Source: Ogataea parapolymorpha DL-1
Lineage: Eukaryota > Ascomycota > Pichiomycetes > Pichiales > Pichiaceae
Length of the DNA stretch: 64,000 nucleotides
NCBI RefSeq assembly: GCF_000187245.1
Contig: NC_027862.1
Location: 1,266,268-1,330,267, forward strand
Direction: 5' to 3'
Numbering within the stretch: position 1 is the first letter of the stretch; each line of letters opens with the position of its first letter. Both the position numbers and the translations under genes were made by a program. A model generated the notes under the pieces. That model did no database searches. It was not told where the DNA came from and worked only from the letters and a program-made list of their open reading frames with translations. Below are positions 51,962 to 61,022 of the stretch, in pieces.

Positions 51962-53890
51962 TCAGATATCCGACATGGTGGCAGCAGACTCGCCTCCAAA
52001 AAAGAAGTCCAGGAATTCGTACCAGCCCTTGTCGTCCAGCATTGCTGATGTAACGTTAAAGCCGTTCTCAGCATCTGTGAGAGGATCGCCTTCAGTAGGC
52101 GCAAAATCTCCATCTGTGCTGTTTGGGTGTGATGTTTCGTTGCCAAAACGTAGATATTGGGACTCAGTGATGTCTGGCACAATACGGTTTCTGGAAAGTT
52201 TGGAGCTGTACGGGTTTGCAATTTCCATCTCTTTCAAAAACTCGCGGAGCGATATTGCCTCGAGAGTTTCATTTTCCAGGTGGTCCAATCGCACTTTGGA
52301 CACGAGATAGCAGAGTTTTTCTATTATGGCAAAGCCAATTTTCACGGTGAAGTATGATTGCAATTTTTTGATGGTAGGGAATGTGCGCTTGACAGATTCA
52401 AGCTTGTATTTGTCGTCCTCGCTTTTGAAAAGTAGCATGTCTAAGAGCACAAACAAACACGCATAAATCAAATGTTGTGCAACAATCCAGTAGCGATTAT
52501 AAAAGGCAGGTATCCCAGTAGATGTGCTGTGAAAAAGTAGCTGCGTTGCAACCTCCAGACACTGGGGGCGGTATTGTTTGGCCCAGTCTTGGGTGCCAAC
52601 AAGAGATTGCAGGCGAATACCGATCTCTAGCCGTTCACGAGTGATGGAGGAAAATAAAAGGTATTTTGCGTACTGCGCGATTGATTTATCCCCAGGAGAG
52701 AATCCCTCAGAACCAAAGTACGTGTCTAATTTGGACCTCAGCACCTTCATTCTTTCAAGGCAAGAGACCAGTTCGGTAGCAGTGGGCTTCTCGTAACTTT
52801 CGTGCTTCAACTGCGCGAGTTCCACCATCATGCGCTCATACATTATGCCTGCAATTTCATCATTCTTGCAGGCTTCCGGAAATGTAAGAGGGCCGGGAAT
52901 CACCTTTTCGAGAAGCACGTCAGATGAGATTATGGATGGCAATGGGGTTGAGAAGTCAGCAATATATCTTTTGGGATAATTGCTTAATGAGTCTATAATC
53001 ATGAGGCTGTAGAAGAGACGTTTCAAGACCTCGCTTTGATAATCTGGAGCGCTGTCGGGTTGCAGTTGGTCCAGTCCCAAATTCTTTGCTGCCTCAACAG
53101 AAATGCGGAGAAGAGATTTGTGCAAATACGTGCTGCCTAATGCATGTAAACCCATTGAGAGGACACAGAAGACCTGGATACATCGTACGTCGGCATGTTC
53201 CAATGCCCCAGCCCTGAAGAGACAGTCCAGTGAGGCTCGGAAGAAAATTGCCGAAAACTCAGAGAGTTCTGCTTCTGTGTAAGTGAGATCTGATTGAATC
53301 TCATGGACTCCAAAATACATGCCTGTGGACAAGTTGGCATAAAGTAGTGACATCCAATAGTAGTAGTCTTTCGACGATTTGGTTTTGAGGGTATTATTAC
53401 TGGTGTGGTTTAGGCAGGCTGGGTTCTTAGATACATGAACTTCCCAGAAATTGTCGTGGTCCTTGAGAAATAGCTCGTTCACAACTCCTTGATGAATAAA
53501 AGTTGTGTAATTGCATGCACATTCGCATATCTTCCTAGAAAGCGCAGGAGTCAATTTATTAATTAATGTCGGAAACTGGTTCATATACTGATCCCATCTA
53601 TTGTACTTGAGCAAATCGTCCACAGGGACTAGGCCCTTGATTTGGGCTCTTCCATATGTCAGCAATTTGAGAGAGTACAAGTAATGTACTATTTGTCTAT
53701 TGTTGAATAGGTTTGACTCAGTATCAGTATTTGACTCTGGAAGTTCAGGCGATGGAACCAAGTTTCGTCGACGACACTCATGGGTGGTTTTCCGCTTTAT
53801 GCAGTTCTTGCAAGGAATAGTTTTGTCACACTTGACTTTTCGTATAGTACAGGGAATGCACGCAAGAGACGGACGGCTCTTAATTTTCAT
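51962..53890 (-). CDS. Zn2Cys6 transcription regulator, 642 residues
   Basis: A binuclear zinc cluster lies at residues 11-39: C11-x2-C14-x6-C21-x5-C27-x2-C30-x8-C39, with the basic stretch IRKVKCDK. A long helical middle region of fungal transcription-factor type follows (about 90-560, including FRASLDCLFRAGALEHADV and LGLDQLQPDSAPDYQSEVLK). The acidic C-terminus could activate transcription (TDGDFAPTEGDPLTDAENG). It begins 42 bp after the stop of the deaminase gene on the same strand. Regulators of this class often control neighbouring catabolic genes through CGG-type sites, and two TCGGCCGA elements lie in the deaminase/permease promoter. The specific orthologue is not recognised. Confidence 0.88.
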   Translation of the reverse strand: MKIKSRPSLACIPCTIRKVKCDKTIPCKNCIKRKTTHECRRRNLVPSPELPESNTDTESNLFNNRQIVHYLYSLKLLTYGRAQIKGLVPVDDLLKYNRWDQYMNQFPTLINKLTPALSRKICECACNYTTFIHQGVVNELFLKDHDNFWEVHVSKNPACLNHTSNNTLKTKSSKDYYYWMSLLYANLSTGMYFGVHEIQSDLTYTEAELSEFSAIFFRASLDCLFRAGALEHADVRCIQVFCVLSMGLHALGSTYLHKSLLRISVEAAKNLGLDQLQPDSAPDYQSEVLKRLFYSLMIIDSLSNYPKRYIADFSTPLPSIISSDVLLEKVIPGPLTFPEACKNDEIAGIMYERMMVELAQLKHESYEKPTATELVSCLERMKVLRSKLDTYFGSEGFSPGDKSIAQYAKYLLFSSITRERLEIGIRLQSLVGTQDWAKQYRPQCLEVATQLLFHSTSTGIPAFYNRYWIVAQHLIYACLFVLLDMLLFKSEDDKYKLESVKRTFPTIKKLQSYFTVKIGFAIIEKLCYLVSKVRLDHLENETLEAISLREFLKEMEIANPYSSKLSRNRIVPDITESQYLRFGNETSHPNSTDGDFAPTEGDPLTDAENGFNVTSAMLDDKGWYEFLDFFFGGESAATMSDI

Positions 53891-53932
53891 AGGTTTATGG
53901 GGCTTATTATATAGATAGATAAGAAAAAATTA

Positions 53933-54973
53933 TTATAATGACTCGAAATATTTATTGCATTCGTGTTTCCACTTGGATTTTAAATCCTCGTCCACCCACG
54001 CGCTATCAATCGCGTTATATGCAAACCTTTTGAGGTCTGGAATGGTTGCACCGAAACATTCCACCATCATCATCCATGCTTTCGTAGGCTCAACACAATG
54101 GAACGAAGGATCATCTGTGTTTGGATAGATATTAAGCCCAAGCTTGATCATCTTCCTGATAGGGTGCTTTTGGGCCCATTCTTCCGGATTAAACAACCTA
54201 AGATAATACGAATTCGTAGGAACAACGCTAATTGATCGCTGTTCTTCCAAAAATTGGTCAACCAGTTCTTGATTATCAATGATTGTGTATCCGTGATCAA
54301 CCCGGTCTGCGTGGATGGTGTTGGCAACGTAATCTATATTATTCCACGGCATGCCAAACTCACCGGCGTGAGCGGTGATCTTGTACCCTTCACTTTTCGC
54401 ACGCTTGAAAGTATCCTCAAATAGCTCTGGAGGGAAGCCATCTTCCTTGTAATCAATTCCAATACCGATCGTCATTGATGACGGAGACTCCAGCATCCAA
54501 TCCAACATTTGTGCAGCTTTTTCTGGTTCGGCTTGTCGGTCAATAGCGCATATGAGCCTGCTCATAATTCCGATCTCTTTCTCTGAATCTATCATAGCGT
54601 CATGGATTGCCTTCTGTGCTGAAGCAAACGGAATTTTAGATTCCAAAACCGTTCCGGTAGGATTCCAGGAGAGCTCTATATAAATGACATTATGGCTCTT
54701 TGCGACCGCCAGATGCTCCTTCGTGATTCTATATAGATCTTCAGGGAACTTGATCAGATCAGAGTCGAGTCCTCTGAAAATTGCCAGGACCCCAACTGGT
54801 TTGGTACCTCTAATGTAGAAACGCTCTATTTGCTCATCCGTGAACGGCTTGCCAGCACGGTTATTGAAATAGGTGATTGTGTCCTTGCAAATGGTGCCAT
54901 ACAAGTGACAATGAGTCTCAACCTTAGGTAGGTTATGACAGATCTCGTACAAAGAAGTCTTATTCCTAGTCAT
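53933..54973 (-). CDS. Adenosine/adenine deaminase-family enzyme with an atypical substrate motif
   Basis: The 346-residue protein has the full metal and catalytic set of the adenosine deaminase family: H21-x-H23 near the N-terminus, H202 and E205 in TAHAGEFG, H228 in RVDHGY and D287/D288 in NTDDP. Length is like yeast Aah1 (347). The N-terminal motif reads HCHLYGT; adenosine deaminases have HxHLDG and adenine deaminases HxHLEG at the substrate-contacting position. The strand that is usually CPxSN reads VPTNS. A different purine or amine substrate is therefore likely. It is divergent from a DAL5-type permease, with shared palindromes between them. Confidence 0.85.
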   Translation of the reverse strand: MTRNKTSLYEICHNLPKVETHCHLYGTICKDTITYFNNRAGKPFTDEQIERFYIRGTKPVGVLAIFRGLDSDLIKFPEDLYRITKEHLAVAKSHNVIYIELSWNPTGTVLESKIPFASAQKAIHDAMIDSEKEIGIMSRLICAIDRQAEPEKAAQMLDWMLESPSSMTIGIGIDYKEDGFPPELFEDTFKRAKSEGYKITAHAGEFGMPWNNIDYVANTIHADRVDHGYTIIDNQELVDQFLEEQRSISVVPTNSYYLRLFNPEEWAQKHPIRKMIKLGLNIYPNTDDPSFHCVEPTKAWMMMVECFGATIPDLKRFAYNAIDSAWVDEDLKSKWKHECNKYFESL

Positions 54974-55306
54974 GAGGAAAAAAAAGAGCCCTGTTAAGAT
55001 AAATACTGCATTTAATCAATTTTGACTCTAAAACCTCGGCCGACCAGCACAGCCATGATTGATATGAGTTTCGGCCGAGATTTATTCTGCTGATTTCTAG
55101 TGAACGAGGGACCTTAGAGACTCTGGGAAAGTGGCATCATATTCAGAAGAAAGTACTAGTTCTATCCTCAGAAAAGTTTCGATTTTGCATCATCAAAACT
55201 GGCCCCAATAGATCTATCGTTATTTAGGCTGATAAGACTTGCAGATAAAAATCTCGCGTTAACAAAAAAAAAGTATTTAAGTGATGAAAAAATCCTTATT
55301 TCGTTA
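54974..55306. promoter_or_regulatory. Shared deaminase/permease promoter with two TCGGCCGA palindromes and GATAA sites
   Basis: TCGGCCGA occurs at 55036-55043 and 55071-55078, 35 bp apart; each contains CGG facing CCG with no spacer, as expected for a dimeric Zn2Cys6 factor. GATAAG lies at 55231-55236 and GATAAA at 55244-55249 and 54999-55004; paired GATAA elements mediate nitrogen-catabolite control of DAL genes in yeast. A TATA-like AAAGTATTTAAG lies about 35 bp before the permease ATG. Confidence 0.65.
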
Positions 55307-56689
55307 ATGGATAACTATATTGAAAAAGAGACCATGAGCGATAAGGACGAGCTTCATGTTTCTGAAGCTTCCGTCTACATCGACAAGGAGAAGCTTTTCC
55401 GCAAAGTGGATCTCCGTATTCTCCCGCTGATGATGGTCACTTACGGATTGCAATTTATGGATAAGCTGGCTTTGGGTCAGTCTTCAGTTTTCGGTCTCAA
55501 AAAAGATTTAGGGCTAGTGGGTCAAGATTATTCATGGTCTTCATCGATCTTCTATTTCGGTTATATGTTTGGAAACTTGGCGAGTGTCAGAGTGCTTCAA
55601 ATCGTGCCAATTGCAAAATTTGTCTCAGTCGCCGTCTGTCTGTGGGGTATCACGCTAGCTTGCACAGGAGCCTGTGAAAATTATGCAGGTATTCTTGCTG
55701 CCAGATTCTTCCTAGGCCTTCTTGAGAGTGTTGTCAGTCCTTCGTTTGTGCTGATCACGGGTATGTGGTGGAAGCCAGAACAACAATCTGCCAGATCGGG
55801 TATCTGGTTTGCCGGTAACGACGCCGGTGCAATTGTTGGATCTTTCTTGTCGTTTGGTCTGGGTCACATCACCGGAAAGTTATCCCCATGGAGATACATT
55901 TTTATCGTTTATGGGTGCATCACATTTGTGTGGAGTTTCGCTATCTTCTTTTTCCTCCCAGATTCTCCATCTAAGGCCAGTTTCCTTACAGAAGCTGAGA
56001 AGCAGTATTATGCTGAAAATATGAAGAACCAAAAGGTGGAGAATGACTGGAGTTGGGACGAGTTTTTCTCCTGTGTGAAAAACATCAACTTCTGGCTTCT
56101 TCTTGGATCCGTTGTGCTTTCTATCTTGCCTAACAGTGGAGTTCAAAGTTACGGAAATATTATCTTGAACAACTTTGGATTCAGCGCCATAAACACCACG
56201 TTGCTCAATTTGCCAGGCTCTATAATTGCCTGGATCGCTATCACTGGATCTGGACTAATTGCCAGTAGAAAGAAAGGGCTCAGATGCTTGATGATCTCTG
56301 TGTGTTGTATGTTTGCAATCATTGGAGGCTCTCTCATTTATAAGGGCCAAACTTTAGGAGCCAAATTGACTGGATTTTATTTCGTGCTAGTTCAGACCGC
56401 AACCTTCCCATTACTGCTGTCGATGGCCTCCTCAAATTTCGTTGGCTCAACGAGAAAAACTGTCGTCAGCAATTCTATGTTCCTCATTTACTGTGCCAGT
56501 AACATTGCGGGACCACAACTTTTCCGCAGCCAAGATGCCCCAACATACACGTACGCTTTCAGATCCTGGGTCATTTGCTTTTGCTTGAACGTCGCTGTTG
56601 CTGTGGCGATGGCCATCAACTCACGCATCCAAAACAAGAGACAACAGGCTTCTTCAGATGGCGTTCCTGAGTTCCAGTACTTATATTAA
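55307..56689 (+). CDS. DAL5-family anion:H+ symporter (MFS)
   Basis: The 460-residue, 12-helix protein has a charged N-terminal tail ending KVDLRILPLMMVTYGLQFMD, the hallmark start of the Dal5/Tna1/Seo1 anion:cation symporter family. LESVVSPSFVLITGMWWKPE (helix 4-5 signature), FFLPDSPSKASFLTEAEK (central loop) and MASSNFVGSTRKTVVSN follow. Yeast Dal5 carries allantoate and ureidosuccinate, and relatives carry nicotinate, biotin or pantothenate. Pairing with an adenosine-deaminase-family enzyme suggests import of a purine-derived or other nitrogenous anion. The stop is only 3 bp from that of the convergent SRPBCC gene. Confidence 0.87.
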   Translation: MDNYIEKETMSDKDELHVSEASVYIDKEKLFRKVDLRILPLMMVTYGLQFMDKLALGQSSVFGLKKDLGLVGQDYSWSSSIFYFGYMFGNLASVRVLQIVPIAKFVSVAVCLWGITLACTGACENYAGILAARFFLGLLESVVSPSFVLITGMWWKPEQQSARSGIWFAGNDAGAIVGSFLSFGLGHITGKLSPWRYIFIVYGCITFVWSFAIFFFLPDSPSKASFLTEAEKQYYAENMKNQKVENDWSWDEFFSCVKNINFWLLLGSVVLSILPNSGVQSYGNIILNNFGFSAINTTLLNLPGSIIAWIAITGSGLIASRKKGLRCLMISVCCMFAIIGGSLIYKGQTLGAKLTGFYFVLVQTATFPLLLSMASSNFVGSTRKTVVSNSMFLIYCASNIAGPQLFRSQDAPTYTYAFRSWVICFCLNVAVAVAMAINSRIQNKRQQASSDGVPEFQYLY

Positions 56690-56692
56690 TTA

Positions 56693-57130
56693 TTAAGCTT
56701 CGCACTTGCTTTTCAAAGCCTCAGTAAATAGTCTAAAATCCTTCTTCAGATCCCCGACAAAGTATAACAGCGGGCCTCTGAGCAATCCCCCAAAGACCTC
56801 CTTATGAACAAACTCTGTTTTGCCGTCTTCCGTAGGGTTGAACTCATAACTGTGTATGCCATTAAAAATTGTGTCATATCCAACATTTCCCTTCCATCTG
56901 AATGCAGACAGAGAGTTTTCAACAACAACTGGGTTGATCCTCAATGTTTTGTTTCCTTCCAAGACAACATCAAGCTTATCTCCCGGAGCAATTGAAGCAG
57001 ATGGCTTCGGCGGATTCGTTTTGATAGACTTCACAAAAGCGGACCATTCGTAATTATCAAAGTCAAGAAAAATTGAACGCACAGTCTCTGGCGCTGCGTT
57101 GATGATAATACTGGTTGAAACTAAAGACAT
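56693..57130 (-). CDS. Small SRPBCC/START-like ligand-binding protein
   Basis: From ATG 57130 (MSLVSTSIIINAAPETVRSI) the product is 145 residues and covers exactly one SRPBCC (polyketide-cyclase/CoxG-like) fold. It has an opening strand plus IINAAPETVRSIFLDFDNY, a middle FRWKGNVGYDTIFNGIHSYE, and KTEFVHKEVFGGLL before the long C-terminal helix (FVGDLKKDFRLFTEALK). In-frame ATG 57196 would add 22 residues not typical of the family. Such proteins bind hydrophobic ligands or act as cyclases/dehydratases; in fungi they are often uncharacterised. Its position in a block of transporters and oxidoreductase suggests a metabolic role. Confidence 0.75.
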   Translation of the reverse strand: MSLVSTSIIINAAPETVRSIFLDFDNYEWSAFVKSIKTNPPKPSASIAPGDKLDVVLEGNKTLRINPVVVENSLSAFRWKGNVGYDTIFNGIHSYEFNPTEDGKTEFVHKEVFGGLLRGPLLYFVGDLKKDFRLFTEALKSKCEA

Positions 57131-57248
57131 AATCACGGATAATCTTATCAATCGTTTTAATTTATACACTTCAAAGAGCACGGAATTCGGAGCCATCTTG
57201 ATGACTAATCGTGTTCGCTCAAAGGCCACTGACTAAGCAACAACAGTG

Positions 57249-58910
57249 CTAATGCGAGTCGAGCTTCCACACCTCTTTGAATCTCAAGTGAATTAGGGCA
57301 TTCCAAGTCTTTTTCAGATTGCGCACGTTGGTGTGCATGGTATGTGTCAGAGGCCGTTGGAAAATTTCGTTTATTTCCTCCAATGTCAAACCTTTGGTTT
57401 CTGGCATAAACAAAGTTAAGTAGAATGCTCCCAAAAGAAGGAATCCACAGTACAGTCCTGCAAAGACGCCTGTAGAAGTCATAGAATTGGCCATATATTG
57501 GAAAGGATAGGTCGTCACGAAGGTTCCTGTCCAGTTACAAAACGAGGCAAGACTCATTCCGTAACTTCTCAGGTATGTTGGATAGACTTCTGCAGCAAGA
57601 AGATAAGGAACAGGACCAAGTCCCGGGGACCAGAAAATTGTGTAAGTGATGATACCCCAGAAATAGATTCCTAGTTTGACACCAAGATTTGTAGCCAAAA
57701 AGGAACAGCCCGTAATAACTAGTCCTATTGCAATACCTGGGATAAGGGTCAACGTCAAAGTACGTCTTCCAAGGCGGTCCATAAGGTAAATAGCGGGAAT
57801 TGTGGAGAGAAACATGACACCTCCACCGACCAAACTTGTGTAGACGGCATTCTGCGGCGATAGCCCTGCGGCCTGCACCAAAGTAGCTTGATAGTACTCG
57901 ATGGAGTTGACACCGGACATCTGCTGACAGATCAAACTGCAGGTTACTGCAACCGATATTGCCCGTAAACATCTTTTTGTGCCAAATAGATCCAAGATGA
58001 GCCATCTGTCTTGCGCCATTTCCTTTTCATACAACAGAACGTGCTCCATAATGTAGAACTCTTGTCTCTCATCCACAGAATCCAATCCGCGAGCGTACTT
58101 CCACACCTGATATGCGTCCAGCTTCCGGCCTCGTTTCATGAGCCACCTTGTGGACTCAGGCAAGGTCAGCATTCCAAAGAACAAAATAGTTGAGAACACC
58201 ACAGAACTTCCCAAAACATATCTCCAATTCCCCTTCACCGAGTTGAAGATCGCTGCAATCACATATCCCATCATAACGCCGAAAGCAACCATCACCTGGT
58301 ACAGCGACACCAGGCCTCCACGCCATCTGCGAGCACAGTTCTCAGAAATATATGCAGGAACCGTTCCAGAAAGAAGACCAAGTGCAAGTCCTAAAACGAT
58401 TCTTCCAACCAACATGACGGCAAAATTCTTTGCTGCAGCTTCCAAAATCGCACCAACTGTGAAAACAATCGAGGATATGATAATCGTTCCTTTTCTTCCA
58501 AAGATGTCGTTCAAGGGCATCAAAGCTAGAGCACCTCCCATGGCGCCCAATGGCGTAAAACCAACCACCATAGACTCTTGTGAATCTGATAAGTTGAGGT
58601 CTTTTGGCAAATACAATGCAGCTCCACTGATTAACGACTGGTCGACACCGAATAACAGCCCCCCGACAGAGGCTAGACTGGCCAGATACCAAATAAACCG
58701 CTCTGGTCTTTTGAGCCATCTACTTGACAGAAATGGCTTTTTGCCTGAAACTTGTAATTCTTGTTCCAATGTATCGATGCCCTCGGCGATCTTGGCATCG
58801 TTCACTTCCAGGTATTTACCAGCATCAATTTGGATAATGCGAACTCCCGAGTCGGAGTCGCCCTCAAAATGCTCAGTCTCGTTTTTCTTCTCCAAGTCAA
58901 ACGAGCTCAT
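57249..58910 (-). CDS. MFS sugar/polyol transporter (inositol-transporter-like)
   Basis: The 553-residue protein has a long acidic N-terminal tail (about 70 residues) and 12 helices. Sugar-porter landmarks are LLFGVDQSLISGAALYLPKD (helix 1), NDIFGRKGTIIISS, LGLLSGTVPAYISENCARRW, LPESTRWLMKRGR, CQQMSGVNSIEYYQATLV, LMDRLGRRTL and FMPETKGLTLEEINEIF. Helix 1 reads GVDQSLISGA, like Itr-type and polyol carriers (GYDTGVISG) but with Gln replacing Thr. The substrate could be inositol, a polyol or a sugar acid. It lies on the same strand as, and 118 bp upstream of, the SRPBCC gene. Confidence 0.85.
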   Translation of the reverse strand: MSSFDLEKKNETEHFEGDSDSGVRIIQIDAGKYLEVNDAKIAEGIDTLEQELQVSGKKPFLSSRWLKRPERFIWYLASLASVGGLLFGVDQSLISGAALYLPKDLNLSDSQESMVVGFTPLGAMGGALALMPLNDIFGRKGTIIISSIVFTVGAILEAAAKNFAVMLVGRIVLGLALGLLSGTVPAYISENCARRWRGGLVSLYQVMVAFGVMMGYVIAAIFNSVKGNWRYVLGSSVVFSTILFFGMLTLPESTRWLMKRGRKLDAYQVWKYARGLDSVDERQEFYIMEHVLLYEKEMAQDRWLILDLFGTKRCLRAISVAVTCSLICQQMSGVNSIEYYQATLVQAAGLSPQNAVYTSLVGGGVMFLSTIPAIYLMDRLGRRTLTLTLIPGIAIGLVITGCSFLATNLGVKLGIYFWGIITYTIFWSPGLGPVPYLLAAEVYPTYLRSYGMSLASFCNWTGTFVTTYPFQYMANSMTSTGVFAGLYCGFLLLGAFYLTLFMPETKGLTLEEINEIFQRPLTHTMHTNVRNLKKTWNALIHLRFKEVWKLDSH

Positions 58911-59390
58911 ATTCTTGTGTTAGCTGAAAAGGGGTCTCCTGAGGCAATTTATACTGTGGAGCTAGTATATATGCACGGGGAACGCGATGAATCAAGAAAT
59001 TTGCGGGGGCCCAGCCGCACCATGGCGAAATTTAACTCATCTGGCCACTGACGGACATGCGGGGTATTGTTTTCCCGCCCTCCACACAGTCGGAGCTCTT
59101 CGTCAGATAAGCCCGATGGGGTATCTGAATACAGTGCTTAAATTTTATAATCAATTAGTGACGTCATCATTCTCTTGTTCAATTCTTGGAGCCTAGAAAT
59201 AGCAAGATTAGTCGGAAACACCTTATTGTCTTAAGAGACTAGTAATTTAGAATGCATTGCATAGTTTTACTTACTGCCTTTAATCTGGGGTATTATCACA
59301 AGGGTGAGAGACACCTCATTGTTCATAACGTCAACAAATCCCTGTACTGATACGTTCATGCAACAACCCAAAAATTATATGCCTTTCCTC
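58911..59390 (-). promoter_or_regulatory. Promoter region of the sugar/polyol transporter (480 bp)
   Basis: It lies between the transporter start and the stop of the GRE2-like gene. TATATACTAGCTCC (minus strand, near 58960-58973) gives a TATA box about 55 bp before the transporter ATG. GC-rich GCGGGGGCCC near 59007 and CCCGCC near 59077 may be zinc-finger sites. No gene is evident. Confidence 0.45.
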
Positions 59391-60395
59391 TTAATCAGTC
59401 ATTTTCCAGTACTGAGAGACCGTATCAACGACTGACCGTTCAAGAGGGATGAACTCGTAGCCTCCGAGAGATTCAATTACATTGTCAATGTCGAATCCAA
59501 ATACTTTGCTTGGATCATCTTTCTCTGGGGCTCCAACAGCAAGTTTTTTATCTGGGAAGTTCTTATTCAGTATATTGAGCAATGTCTGGCCCGTAAACGT
59601 TTGACAGCCAATAAACAATCTGGTTCCATATGAAGCCTCCTTTTCCAATGCAAGCCTGTGGATTTTTGCCACATCTCTCACGTCAACAAAAAGACCGCTA
59701 GGCTTTTCCACGAATTCCGTGGTTTGCGGAGCTTTGATTAAGTTTGTAATCAGCTCGTTGGAGGTATTCAGTTTACGAGCAGCCATCCAATCAAAAACTT
59801 GAGGTCCAAACACGTAAGGTGGACAAATCGTAGATATCTTGAAGTTTGGCTTTTCCTGTTCCACAAATTCCCAAGCAGCCTTTTCAGCATACTTTTTGGA
59901 TGCACAGTAAGCAAGAACCTCATTGTCAACATGGTCCCATTCGAGCGGACTCCAATGCTTGTTTGTATACGTGACGAATTCTTTGTTAAAACCAAATATG
60001 GCAGCAAACGAAGATGTAATAACCACGTTTGTCACCTGAGGAGCATGCTCTTTGATGGATTTGAGAATACTGAGAGTACCCGCCAATGCTGGATCCAAGT
60101 ATGCCTCTTTTAAAGGTTTATCCAGTCCGAGTGTTGCAGGGGAAGCAGTATGAAGGACGTACTTGACATCTTGATAGTTCTGCAGTACTCCATCAAATGC
60201 ACCCTCCACTGTAATGTCTTCCACGACTTCAAAAGTCAATTTTCCAGTTGGGTACTTCTTGAGGAAATCTCTACGCAGGGGCTCGGCCTTTGTAGCCGAT
60301 CTGACAGTGCCAATGACTGAGTAGCCTGCTTCAAGCAGAGTGTCGACAATATGTGTTGCAATGAATCCATTGGCTCCTGAGATAAGAACTGACAT
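59391..60395 (-). CDS. GRE2-like NADPH-dependent ketoreductase (extended SDR)
   Basis: The 334-residue protein has the extended-SDR nucleotide motif GANGFIA (G7-x2-G10-x2-A13), VRSATKAEPLRR for NADPH preference, HTASPATLG, S129 in VVITSSFAAIFG and the catalytic pair Y163-x3-K167 in YCASKKYAEK. ICPPYVFGPQ also matches the Gre2/dihydroflavonol-reductase type. Yeast Gre2 (342 residues) reduces methylglyoxal, isovaleraldehyde and many ketones. It sits between a sugar/polyol transporter and a double-cluster zinc regulator, which might control it. The natural substrate is unknown. Confidence 0.87.
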   Translation of the reverse strand: MSVLISGANGFIATHIVDTLLEAGYSVIGTVRSATKAEPLRRDFLKKYPTGKLTFEVVEDITVEGAFDGVLQNYQDVKYVLHTASPATLGLDKPLKEAYLDPALAGTLSILKSIKEHAPQVTNVVITSSFAAIFGFNKEFVTYTNKHWSPLEWDHVDNEVLAYCASKKYAEKAAWEFVEQEKPNFKISTICPPYVFGPQVFDWMAARKLNTSNELITNLIKAPQTTEFVEKPSGLFVDVRDVAKIHRLALEKEASYGTRLFIGCQTFTGQTLLNILNKNFPDKKLAVGAPEKDDPSKVFGFDIDNVIESLGGYEFIPLERSVVDTVSQYWKMTD

Positions 60396-61022
60396 TTGAA
60401 TACTAGAATTTAATTGGCTGTCTGATGCTGATTGAACCAGCGAGAAAATAGCCTAACCTATTTATATGAGATTGAACAGCATAGCTTTTCTTCGGTGAAA
60501 TTATCTCCGAACTCCTAGTAAAATAATTTCAGGTAAAAGCTGTCTTTTTTTTTTCGATATTATGTTAGATCTGGAGAAGTAGGCCAAAAAAGTAACCGAA
60601 GTCAAATGTATGATCAACCAAAAAACTGTTCAGACTTTCCTCTCTTGAGTTTAAATTATTTTAACCTGCCAGTAATAGTCGAACCACCCAGCTCACGCGT
60701 CGTCGCTCATAAGATCACAATCGTAGTCGAAGATCAAATTTTTACCTGCTGCTAATTTGAAATCTGGATGTCACATATGGTATCTGCAAGCACACCATTC
60801 TAGAAAATTTCAGTTACGAAGTGATGTCGCCGACATATCAATCGCAAGTAGTACGAGTAGCAAGCTATCTTTTTCCAGGAAAGGTCTGACTAACGTAAAG
60901 GAGTTGGAGAAGCGTAGATGATTAACATATGAGGCTATGGCGTTTATGGTTTACAGATTGAAACACTATCAACAACTACTCATTTACTCCAAGAGTTAGG
61001 GTGAAATAACATATGCGAGCTA
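60396..61022 (-). promoter_or_regulatory. Upstream region of the GRE2-like gene (627 bp), with palindrome
   Basis: It serves the minus-strand ketoreductase; the regulator on its far side ends here. A perfect inverted repeat, ATGTCG-C-CGACAT, lies at 60824-60836 and could be a zinc-cluster target. A TATA-like TTTATATGAG lies near 60459. No coding frame stands out. Confidence 0.45.
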
